Of a DNA stretch of 37,462 bases, positions 8,140-15,164 are shown in pieces. Numbering within the stretch: position 1 is the stretch's first letter; each line of letters begins with the position of its first letter. The position numbers were made by a program, and so were the translations under genes. Location: assembly GCA_964630905.1 (NCBI GenBank), contig CAZVWR010000030.1, positions 1 to 37,462 on the forward strand, given 5' to 3'. Below the pieces are notes generated by a model. That model was not told the DNA's origin and did not search any database. It saw nothing but the letters and a program-made list of their open reading frames with translations. This DNA is from JAGOEX01 sp964630905. Lineage in GTDB: Bacteria; UBP6; UBA1177.

Positions 8140-8167
8140 GAGGGTTGGAACATTGAGCGATCAATTT

Positions 8168-10018
8168 TTATGGTATTACAATCGTGAAATCAATTGTGTC
8201 AAGAGTAATGCTGTACCATTTCAACTTTATTTCCAATGTGAGAAATGTCATATGGGACGGTGTTGAAACGGTATTTCGAAGTGAGATCGAATATCTGAGC
8301 ATGGTCTCTCTCAAAGTTCCGTAAAAGTACAGATCGTCCTTTGAATGTATGTTCTCCACAGGGTCTGCCGAAACAGTTGCGTGACTCGTAACAAACTGTG
8401 TTGCTTCGATTGTGTTGCTGACAGGGGATTCAAAAACGAGCCCTGTTGTCATTTCGGTCTCATCGTGCATTTTCTTTACGGCATCTTCAATTTTAAGGTT
8501 CAGTTCCGCTCCTGTTAAAAGTATGTTGTAGTAAAAAGGATCTCCCGCCTGATCATAGGAATAAGTTCCTGCCGCCAGTGTATTAGTGTTAGTTTCAACA
8601 TATTTTGAATCTCCGCTTGAATCGATTACTGCTATCTTTGCGTTGATGGCATTCATAGAGTCAATCGCATTTTGAACAGTGGTTTCCGCTCCTACACTCC
8701 ATGTCCAGCCGGTAGTGGCAAATTTTTCATCGGTCATGAGAATGAACAGAGGAAGTGAATTTTCCCGAAAGCATATTCCGCCCCTGAGACCTGCCGCACA
8801 GCTTGCAGGAACGACATTAGTCTGGTATGAAGAGCCTGAGGTTATTGTTTGAGTTGTGCCTGATCCGCTTGCAGTCTGTTCAATTGTAAGAGCGTGATAT
8901 TCATCTGAGCCGCCGCCGCTTGAAAGTACTTCGACTTTTGAATTAAATGTGGTCATATCTGATGTAATGTTCTGCACTGGAAGATAGGGTGCATACCCCA
9001 AAGTTCCGAGAGTAACAAGCCCGAATTGCGAATCAGGAATGTATGAAAGGATGTTGGATGTAATGGTGCTGATATTGTTTCTAAGAACGGTCATTGCCTG
9101 GCTCATTGAGCCGCTTACATCAAATATTAAAGCGATGTCTGTCCCGTCAGGAGTTGCTTCGAGATCAAGGGTCATGTCCGTTTTTACAGCATCTTTTTCT
9201 AAAACAGCATATTTCCCGGGCTCAAGGCAGTTGCCTCTGTTTGACCAAATTCCGTCCGAGCAGGTCTGCATCTGGTCAAGTGAATTGTCTCCGGCACATT
9301 TTATTGTTCTGTACGGAGCGCTGCATACCGGTTTTTCATCACATGTAATTTCATCCCAGCCGGTGCAGTCATCTTTGCAGTATGCTTTTCCGCCGGAATA
9401 TTTCTCAGCATCAATCTCAACACAGTTTTTCAAAGTTCCTTTTTCACAAACTTCCTTGCCTGTAACTTCTTCATCTCCGCAAGTGCTCGGTTCATATTCA
9501 ACACAAGTCATAGTGTCATATCCTGAGCAGTCATCAAGACATTTTGCCTTTCCGCTTTCGTATTTATCACCGTCAAGTTCATTGCAGTCAATAATGTTCC
9601 TGTCACACTCTTCAGGTCCTTCGATAATATCATTTCCGCAGGTATGGGGTATTTCGTCACAGGTTGTTGTGTCCCAGCCAAGGCATGTCACAAGGCATTT
9701 TGCTTTTCCGCTTTCATATCTTTTGGGATCAATATCAACACAGTTTGCCACATTGCTGTCACAAACTTCTCCTTGATCAACAACCTCATCTCCGCAGGTT
9801 TCCGGAATGGTATCTCCTGTGTTGCCGGTATTTCCGCTGTCTCCCGAATTGCCTGTATTTCCGGTGTTACCTGAATCATCAGTTTTTTCATCCGCATCTT
9901 CGTCTGAAACATCATTGTCATCAACGGTTTTTTTTGTTTTGACGGATCCATCACCACAGGATGAAAAGATCAGAAAGGTAATCGTAAGCAAAGAAAACAC
10001 TCTAAAAAAACTTCTCAT
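8168..10018 (-). CDS. VWA-domain lipoprotein with three cysteine-rich repeats
   Basis: 616 aa. Signal peptide with lipobox FSSC-G. An acidic stretch and seven Asn/Asp-Thr/Ser-Gly triplets (about residues 48-68) follow. Then come three Cys-rich repeats of about 60 residues, each CG(D/N)..(V/I)..G.E.C(D/E) ... C.(E/D)(I/L)D..(K/R)Y.(S/G)GKA(K/Y)C..(D/T)C.G(W/Y)D..TC. After a linker a von Willebrand factor A domain begins at about residue 293: ALIFDVSGSMS holds the metal-site motif with Asp300, Ser302 and Ser304, and LFILMTDEKF is the later strand with its Thr-Asp. The C-terminus is beta-rich. Such proteins usually bind ligands via a divalent metal at the cell surface. It is divergently transcribed from the Kazal lipoprotein and has a GGGGAGGAAA Shine-Dalgarno. 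Ligand unknown. Confidence 0.85.
   Translation of the reverse strand: MRSFFRVFSLLTITFLIFSSCGDGSVKTKKTVDDNDVSDEDADEKTDDSGNTGNTGNSGDSGNTGNTGDTIPETCGDEVVDQGEVCDSNVANCVDIDPKRYESGKAKCLVTCLGWDTTTCDEIPHTCGNDIIEGPEECDRNIIDCNELDGDKYESGKAKCLDDCSGYDTMTCVEYEPSTCGDEEVTGKEVCEKGTLKNCVEIDAEKYSGGKAYCKDDCTGWDEITCDEKPVCSAPYRTIKCAGDNSLDQMQTCSDGIWSNRGNCLEPGKYAVLEKDAVKTDMTLDLEATPDGTDIALIFDVSGSMSQAMTVLRNNISTITSNILSYIPDSQFGLVTLGTLGYAPYLPVQNITSDMTTFNSKVEVLSSGGGSDEYHALTIEQTASGSGTTQTITSGSSYQTNVVPASCAAGLRGGICFRENSLPLFILMTDEKFATTGWTWSVGAETTVQNAIDSMNAINAKIAVIDSSGDSKYVETNTNTLAAGTYSYDQAGDPFYYNILLTGAELNLKIEDAVKKMHDETEMTTGLVFESPVSNTIEATQFVTSHATVSADPVENIHSKDDLYFYGTLRETMLRYSISLRNTVSTPSHMTFLTLEIKLKWYSITLDTIDFTIVIP
9815..9877 (-). 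repeat. Asn/Asp-Thr/Ser-Gly triplet repeat (7 units)
   Basis: Sixty-three nt encode seven consecutive [N/D]-[T/S]-G triplets in the linker of the VWA lipoprotein. Codons differ between units, so the repeat is conserved at protein level more than at DNA level. Related longer tracts occur at 10329 and 35287. Confidence 0.9.
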
Positions 10019-10052
10019 TATTTCCTCCCCGGAAATTATCTAAAATCATGAA

Positions 10053-10080
10053 ATTATACCTAAAACAAGCTGACGGGCAA
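10053..10080 (-). promoter_or_regulatory. Minus-strand promoter for the VWA lipoprotein
   Basis: Minus strand TTGCCC (10080-10075), 16-nt spacer, TATAAT (10058-10053), about 35 nt before the ATG at 10018. It forms a divergent pair with the promoter at 10149. Confidence 0.55.
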
Positions 10081-10148
10081 GAAAACCAGCTTTAAGTCAA
10101 TTTTATACTAAATGCGGTTTGTAAAGCTATGTTTTTCGCACTCTTTTA

Positions 10149-10178
10149 TTGACATTTTTCTCGTCATTGTCAGAATAT
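10149..10178 (+). promoter_or_regulatory. Plus-strand promoter for the Kazal lipoprotein
   Basis: Consensus TTGACA (10149-10154) with GAATAT (10173-10178) after 18 nt. An AAGGAGGA Shine-Dalgarno follows and the ATG is at 10209, so the incidental upstream start at 10149 is inside the promoter. Confidence 0.5.
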
Positions 10179-10208
10179 GCCAAGTGTTGTTCAAAAAAGG
10201 AGGATAAA

Positions 10209-11120
10209 ATGAGATTTTTTACAGTTTTTATTATTTTTTCAGCGATTTTTCTGTTTGTTTCATGCGAAAACAGCGTGAATAAAACAACTGATAAGATTGT
10301 TGTTGCTGATGAAGATCAAAATGATGATGATACTGGAAATACCGGAGATACCGGAGATACCGGAAACAGTGGAAACAGCGGTGATACCGGAAACAGCGGC
10401 AACACCGGAAATACTGGAAACACTGGCAACAGCGGCAACACCGGAAACACCGGAAATAGTGGTGACACAGGTGACACAGGTGACACAGGTGACACAGGCG
10501 ACGGTTGTTATAAAAATGATGAATGTGATGAAAACTTTTTCTGTCAAAAACCGGACGGGTTATGTAATGACAAAGGTGCGTGCGAAATAATTCCTGCCGC
10601 CTGCGGAGAGATATATTTTCCGGTTTGTGGCTGCGACGGAAATAACTATTCAAATCCATGCCTTGCAAACGGTGAAAGTGTAAATGTGTTCTACACCACG
10701 GTTTGCATGAAAGACCTCAAAACTGCTTCAATGACATTCAGTTACGAAAAGGACGGTATTGGAAAGGAGACAATGAAAGGTGGAGTGACATTCGATTTTG
10801 ACGGGAATATTTATGAACTTCTGATCCTTTCCACTCCGACTTCACAGAACGATGGTGATATTGCGCATGTTACAGCGGTTTTCAACGGCATAAATGGCAT
10901 AACCGTTGTTTTCAAATTTGATTTTCAGAGGGAACCTTTCAAACTTCCGCAAACCTTTGATCTTGAAACAACAGGCACAAACACTGCTGAAGTTAAAACT
11001 GATTTTGGGACAACTATCGGATTTTTAACAGGAAAACTCACTGTGACAAAATATCAGTTAGGTATAGGCGGATTGGTTCTTCTTGAAATGAACGCTCCGG
11101 AATTAAGTTTTGCCAAATAG
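10209..11120 (+). CDS. Lipoprotein with (N/D-T/S-G)19 linker and Kazal-type protease-inhibitor domain
   Basis: 303 aa. Signal peptide with lipobox FVSC-E. After a short acidic stretch, 19 uninterrupted [N/D]-[T/S]-G triplets span residues 41-97. A Cys-rich segment (CYKNDECDENFFCQKPDGLC) leads into a Kazal-like domain with the signature PVCGCDGNNYSNPCLANG and a closing Cys. The last ~130 residues are beta-rich (two 'G..(T/I)...F.F' halves) and not recognised. Kazal domains inhibit serine proteases by presenting a canonical loop; here the loop would be displayed away from the membrane on a long spacer. The stop is directly abutted by the cinA ATG (zero spacing), suggesting translational coupling, although the two functions look unrelated. 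Confidence 0.8.
   Translation: MRFFTVFIIFSAIFLFVSCENSVNKTTDKIVVADEDQNDDDTGNTGDTGDTGNSGNSGDTGNSGNTGNTGNTGNSGNTGNTGNSGDTGDTGDTGDTGDGCYKNDECDENFFCQKPDGLCNDKGACEIIPAACGEIYFPVCGCDGNNYSNPCLANGESVNVFYTTVCMKDLKTASMTFSYEKDGIGKETMKGGVTFDFDGNIYELLILSTPTSQNDGDIAHVTAVFNGINGITVVFKFDFQREPFKLPQTFDLETTGTNTAEVKTDFGTTIGFLTGKLTVTKYQLGIGGLVLLEMNAPELSFAK
10329..10499 (+). repeat. Asn/Asp-Thr/Ser-Gly triplet repeat (19 units)
   Basis: 171 nt of nine-base units encode 19 Gly-every-third-residue triplets. The 3' part is nearly pure at DNA level (four GGTGACACA-type copies at about 10460-10499), while the 5' part varies in codon choice. The homogeneous end looks recently expanded and is a candidate for length variation between strains. 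Confidence 0.9.
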
Positions 11121-12365
11121 ATGAAAAACATTTCAGTTTCAATAGTTTCGATCGGGACAGAGATCCTTCTTGGCGAGATCACAAACACAAATTCTCAATT
11201 TCTGGCAGTTGAACTTGCAAACTTAGGAATTAATGTTTTTGAAATGGTCACGATCGGAGATAACAGGTCAAGACTTCTTGAATATTTTGAACATGCTTTG
11301 AAAAAATATGACATGGTTATTGCTACCGGCGGACTCGGCCCGACAGTTGATGACATTTCAAAGGAAACTGCCTGTGAATTTTTCGGTCTGACCCCTGTTA
11401 TTAATGAAGAACAGCTTGAATATATAAGGAAAATATTTGCAAGATACGGTCGCCCCATGACTGATAACAACATCAAGCAGGCGATGTTCCCTGAGAATGC
11501 AGTGATACTGAAAAATAGAGCTGGAAGTGCTCCCGGATGCATGCTTGAAAAAGAGGGGAAAAAAATAATCCTTCTTCCCGGTCCTCCGAATGAAATGAAG
11601 CAGATGTTTGAAAGAGAAGTGAAACCTATACTATCACAACTGACTGATTCTATTATGTATTCAGAAGTTGTGAAAGTTTGCGGAATAGGCGAAAGTGCAA
11701 TGGAGGAAATGGTCAGAGATATCATTGATGAAGCGGTTAATCCGACAATAGCTCCTTACGCTAAGACCGGTGAATGCCGGCTTCGGGTCACTGCAAAAGC
11801 TGAAAACACAGAAATTGCAAAAGAACTTGTTGCGCCTGTTGTAAAAAAGCTTGTTGAACGGCTTGGAGAGAATGTTTATACAGTCGGGAATCAAACTCTG
11901 GCAGAAGTTGTTGTAAAAAAACTGATCGAAAAAAAGCTTGTTATCACCGGAGCCGAATCGTGCACAGGAGGATTGATCTCTTCCATGCTGGTTGACTGCC
12001 CCGGAGTGTCAGCCGTATTGCATGAAAGTTTTGTAACATATTCAAATGATTCAAAAATATGGCTTCTTGGAGTAAGCACGGAAACTTTGAAAGATTTCGG
12101 TGCCGTAAGCATTGAATGTGCTCGTGAAATGGCTGAAGGATTAAAGAACAGAAGCGGAGCCGATGTCACATTTGCAGTCACAGGAATCGCAGGACCGGAC
12201 GGCGGAAGCGAAGAAAAACCGGTCGGGACAGTATGTTTCGCACTTTGCTATAATGGAATAACCATCACCGAACTTAGAAGATTCAACGGTGACAGAACAA
12301 ACATCAGAACAAGAGCATCAATCTTCATGCTCGACATGATAAGAAGAGCAGTTTATTTGAAATAA
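11121..12365 (+). CDS. cinA: CinA-family nicotinamide-nucleotide amidohydrolase
   Basis: 414 aa, full length for the family. The N-terminal half is a MoCF/MogA-like domain: SIGTEILLGEITNTNS, then MVIATGGLGPTVDD, then LLPGPPNEM. The C-terminal ~160 residues are the CinA amidohydrolase domain with the AESCTGG motif at about 278-284 and AVTGIAGPDGGSEEKPVGTV, the conserved region of NMN deamidases. The enzyme deamidates nicotinamide mononucleotide in NAD recycling, and the N-terminal domain in related proteins is an ADP-ribose pyrophosphatase. It is cytoplasmic. It starts immediately at the previous stop without an independent strong Shine-Dalgarno, so it depends on upstream translation or transcription. 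Rhs debris begins within about 20 nt of its stop. Confidence 0.93.
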   Translation: MKNISVSIVSIGTEILLGEITNTNSQFLAVELANLGINVFEMVTIGDNRSRLLEYFEHALKKYDMVIATGGLGPTVDDISKETACEFFGLTPVINEEQLEYIRKIFARYGRPMTDNNIKQAMFPENAVILKNRAGSAPGCMLEKEGKKIILLPGPPNEMKQMFEREVKPILSQLTDSIMYSEVVKVCGIGESAMEEMVRDIIDEAVNPTIAPYAKTGECRLRVTAKAENTEIAKELVAPVVKKLVERLGENVYTVGNQTLAEVVVKKLIEKKLVITGAESCTGGLISSMLVDCPGVSAVLHESFVTYSNDSKIWLLGVSTETLKDFGAVSIECAREMAEGLKNRSGADVTFAVTGIAGPDGGSEEKPVGTVCFALCYNGITITELRRFNGDRTNIRTRASIFMLDMIRRAVYLK

Positions 12366-12413
12366 AGAAGTGCTGAATGATCCTACAACGGGACTCTGCC
12401 GCTTTCTGAGACG

Positions 12414-14021
12414 ATGACGGGAACTGTGAACGGGAAGATCACCTACTCTCATAACGGGTTCTTCGAGCTTACGGGAATGAAGGTGAACAACAGGTCTGAG
12501 ATCGGTTATGAATATGACAGGGACGGACTGCTTACAAAGGCGGGGGATCTGAGTTACACGAGAAATGCAAACGGTTTGATTGATCAGATGAATATGGGCG
12601 TTGTTACTACGAAAAGAAAATATAGTGGAGCAGGAGAACTTTCGGGGGAAATATCATATCCGTCTCTTTACTGGTATAATACGAGTGAGAAGGATTCTGC
12701 GGGAAGGATAACGCTTAAATCAGATATGGAAGGAAAATACACATATACATACAATGATAGGGGATATCTGAGTATGGTTTTTGACGGAAAAGGAAAAATG
12801 GTTTTTGGAGCTAATTATGACAGTCGCGGCAATGCAACATCCAGATATTCAAATTATAACGGCCCCGTCACTTCCAGACTCTACTACAATGAACAGGATC
12901 AGTTGATTATGCAGCGGAGTTTTCGCTATGAGTATAATGAATCAGGAGCGTTGAAAAAGAAAACTGATACTAAGCTTACTGATAATCCATCCGACGATAC
13001 TTTCACCACCTATTCTTACGATCATGGCGGAAACCTTCTCAAAGTAATTCTTCCAAATAATGATGAAATACGATATACTTCAGACGCACTCAATCGTAGG
13101 ATAGCGAAGATGAAAAATGGAAACTACGAATACAAACTTCTTTACAGCGGTCAGCTCTCACCTATTGCACGGCTGAACGATGAAGACCGTGTGGTTGAGG
13201 AATATGTCTATGGGTCAAGAGTCAATGTCCCTGAATACATGATCAAAGACGGCAGGAAATACAGATTCATCACAGATCACCGTGGTTCAGTCAGAATGGT
13301 CGTTGATACACATACCGGCACAGTGATGCAGCGAACAGATTATGATGAGTTTGGAATGATTATTGATGAGGATATTGCTGAAAACTGGACACCCGTCCTT
13401 TTCGGTTATGCAGGCGGATTACAGGATCGTGACACAGGACTTATCCGCTTCGGAGCAAGGGATTACGACCCAATGGTAGGAAGGTGGACAAGTAAGGAAC
13501 CGTTAGGGTTTAATGGGGCGAGCAACTTCTATGTTTATGCTGAAAATGATCCGGTGAATTATGTGGATGTTACGGGGTTGAAGCCGGGGGATTATTTTGA
13601 TACTATGGATGCGGCTGCAAGGGATGCTGCTGAATATGTTAGCTCAAATTTTGACGATAGTAGATTTGTAGAATATCTTGCTGAAATATATGAGGTTTAT
13701 ATTGGAAAAAAACTTTGTTATAGCTATATTGAGCCATATACAAGCAATATTGTAGATAGAGTTGCTTATAAGAAGAGGCACGGATCTTACACAAGGGCGT
13801 ACTGGCATAATCATGTGGCTTTTGAAGATAGTCCTGTGGCTTATTATAGTGAAGAAAAAGGTTGGGTCACAAGTTATTACGGAACATCGGCACTTTCAGA
13901 TGATGATTATGATTTAAAGCTTATTCCTTATGTTTCACTATTTAACTCAATAAGTGATCCTGAAAATTTGACTATTGTGCATGGCTGGGAAGAGAGAAAA
14001 ATGGGAGGCAAAGTAAAATGA
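12414..14021 (+). CDS. 5'-truncated Rhs/YD-repeat protein with DUF4329-like C-terminal toxin candidate (orphan tip)
   Basis: 535 codons from the first ATG, but the frame is open back to 12381 and that extra stretch (YNGTLPLSETMTGTVNG) still reads as Rhs interior. There is no Shine-Dalgarno or signal, so this is the 3' end of a larger gene, placed 15-50 nt after cinA. Residues 1-380 carry YD repeats (IGYEYDRDGLLTKAGDLSYT, YRFITDHRGSVRMVVD) and the Rhs-associated core FGARDYDPMVGRWTSKEPLGF ending at DPVNYVDVTGL. The variable tip (about 390-535) starts with AAARDAAEYVSSNF, has AYWHNHVAF and ALSDDDYDLKLI, and resembles DUF4329, a JAB-like tip of polymorphic toxins. The His-x-His and Ser-Asp pattern would be the active site (inference). 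The core DNA is GC-richer than the AT-rich tip. It overlaps the next gene by ATGA. Confidence 0.8.
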   Translation: MTGTVNGKITYSHNGFFELTGMKVNNRSEIGYEYDRDGLLTKAGDLSYTRNANGLIDQMNMGVVTTKRKYSGAGELSGEISYPSLYWYNTSEKDSAGRITLKSDMEGKYTYTYNDRGYLSMVFDGKGKMVFGANYDSRGNATSRYSNYNGPVTSRLYYNEQDQLIMQRSFRYEYNESGALKKKTDTKLTDNPSDDTFTTYSYDHGGNLLKVILPNNDEIRYTSDALNRRIAKMKNGNYEYKLLYSGQLSPIARLNDEDRVVEEYVYGSRVNVPEYMIKDGRKYRFITDHRGSVRMVVDTHTGTVMQRTDYDEFGMIIDEDIAENWTPVLFGYAGGLQDRDTGLIRFGARDYDPMVGRWTSKEPLGFNGASNFYVYAENDPVNYVDVTGLKPGDYFDTMDAAARDAAEYVSSNFDDSRFVEYLAEIYEVYIGKKLCYSYIEPYTSNIVDRVAYKKRHGSYTRAYWHNHVAFEDSPVAYYSEEKGWVTSYYGTSALSDDDYDLKLIPYVSLFNSISDPENLTIVHGWEERKMGGKVK

Positions 14022-14851
14022 TAATTATATTTGTTGTATTGTGTTCAATATTTTTGAGTTGTTCTGAAAATAATAAACAATATGAACATAGACCACTTAA
14101 ATATAGGAAAACCTGTATTGAAGAGTCATATATTCCAATTGATATTTTTATGTCACACAACAAAGTTCCTGTAAATAAAGGAAATCTATTTGATCAAATC
14201 CAAAAATCCAAATTGACTATAAGATGGTGTAATGCCGTGTATGGGAATTTGCCAGCGAATGACAGTATAAATAATTTCACACTATCTATCTCAGAGAAAA
14301 AACAATTAAAAAAAGTTGAAAGTGATACAAATAATCACGAGCTTAATCAATGTGTTACTGGCATTTTTAACAAAATAAATTTTGATAAAGAAGCTCTTAA
14401 TAAAGGTGATGAGATTTCAATACAGATTACATGGAAAGCAAGTAACTGGAGAGAATATATTTCTGCATTGAATAATGATGATTTTGGCAAAGCTTTATAT
14501 TATGCTGACTTAACGAGGAGAAATATCAGTGACTTATCGGAATATCTTGCAATCGCGATTCAAAAAGGAAAAGGAGAAGTAGCTAAAAAGATTATAAATA
14601 AAGGAATTTATCCGAATGATACGATAGGACCAAACAGAATGCCATTAATTCAATGTTCAATATTAAATGGAGAAAAAGAAATATTAAAGCTCTTCTTAAA
14701 ACAAGGGAAACCATTGATATCATCGGAATTTGAAAGGTATGTTAATAATCTCAAAGAAAACTGTAAAAAACAACCAGATTTTCCGGCCGATGGCAACGGA
14801 TGTTTTCCTGAAATAATTAAAATGTTAGAAGAATATATAAGGAAGAAATAA
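14018..14851 (+). CDS. Lipoprotein with ankyrin-like repeats, candidate immunity protein for the Rhs tip
   Basis: 277 aa. A short signal peptide with lipobox FLSC-S is predicted. The middle is unrecognised. Toward the C-terminus two helical-pair units resemble ankyrin repeats (LAIAIQKGKGEVAKKIINKG and PLIQCSILNGEKEILKLFLKQG). The ATGA overlap (14018-14021) with the Rhs tip implies tight translational coupling, the usual arrangement of polymorphic toxin and immunity genes, and ankyrin-type immunity proteins are known in such systems. A lipid anchor would place it in the envelope, which would fit a toxin intercepted or acting there. The DNA is markedly AT-rich, as in the tip and unlike cinA. 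The immunity role is inferred from position; no homolog is recalled. Confidence 0.6.
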   Translation: MIIIFVVLCSIFLSCSENNKQYEHRPLKYRKTCIEESYIPIDIFMSHNKVPVNKGNLFDQIQKSKLTIRWCNAVYGNLPANDSINNFTLSISEKKQLKKVESDTNNHELNQCVTGIFNKINFDKEALNKGDEISIQITWKASNWREYISALNNDDFGKALYYADLTRRNISDLSEYLAIAIQKGKGEVAKKIINKGIYPNDTIGPNRMPLIQCSILNGEKEILKLFLKQGKPLISSEFERYVNNLKENCKKQPDFPADGNGCFPEIIKMLEEYIRKK

Positions 14852-14867
14852 AAATCACAGAGGCAGT

Positions 14868-14890
14868 GTCAGAATGGTCGTTGATACACA
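14868..14890 (+). repeat. Rhs core remnant (23-nt exact copy of 13290-13312)
   Basis: Twenty-three bases are identical to 13290-13312 inside the Rhs core (the HRGSVRMVVDTH region), and flanking bases from about 14853 (ATCACAGA) also align with gaps. It lies just after the candidate immunity gene, where exchange or stacking of Rhs tips leaves scraps of core sequence. Confidence 0.75.
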
Positions 14891-14898
14891 GCAAAAAA

Positions 14899-14919
14899 AA
14901 GCCCCCACATAGAGGGCTT
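14899..14919 (-). terminator. Rho-independent terminator for the 41-aa minus-strand gene
   Basis: Read on the minus strand: AAGCCC, a 9-nt loop, GGGCTT, then a run of T. The hairpin starts 6 nt after the TGA of the small gene at 14926-15051. On the plus strand it is preceded, not followed, by the A-run, so it serves minus-strand transcription. Confidence 0.8.
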
Positions 14920-14925
14920 CATACC

Positions 14926-15051
14926 TCACATCTTCCGCTTGAACCATCCCCACCATTTCCGTGGTTCCGCCTTCTTCTGAATACGGGAAGCGATCTCGGT
15001 GACAGCTACATGAAGCAGCATATTGGCTGCCTGAATAAGTAACTTCTTCAT
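14926..15051 (-). CDS. Unrecognised 41-aa basic small protein
   Basis: An ATG at 15051 opens 41 codons ending in TGA at 14928-14926. The product starts MKKLLIQAANMLLHVAVTEI, an amphipathic to hydrophobic helix, and ends in a basic, Trp-rich tail (EPRKWWGWFKRKM) with a net positive charge. AGAGGG (15064-15059 on the minus strand) is a good Shine-Dalgarno 7 nt from the ATG, and a textbook terminator follows the stop. The DNA is GC-richer than the adjacent AT-rich genes, suggesting a separate origin. A short helix plus cationic Trp tail could be membrane-active (toxin-like, holin-like or a leader peptide), but I recognise no family. The 313-nt space between the immunity candidate and the serpin holds only this gene, its terminator and the Rhs scrap. 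Confidence 0.65.
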   Translation of the reverse strand: MKKLLIQAANMLLHVAVTEIASRIQKKAEPRKWWGWFKRKM

Positions 15052-15164
15052 GGATTTGCCCTCTGTTTTAAGTGAAAAAAGATCTGAACAACAAAAAAAA
15101 TAAAATCCTGAACAATATGTTACTAAACACCGTGCTCATTAATTAACCGGATAGGGAGAATATT

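Noticed and set aside
10329..10499. Possible CRISPR array
   Set aside because: Units are contiguous 9-mers coding Gly-X-Y triplets in frame, with no unique spacers and no cas genes nearby.
10231..10668. Open frames in other phases across the triplet repeat
   Set aside because: Repetitive DNA with nine-base units stays open in several frames; the products are simple Thr/Val/Cys or Arg/His-rich repeats without start signals.
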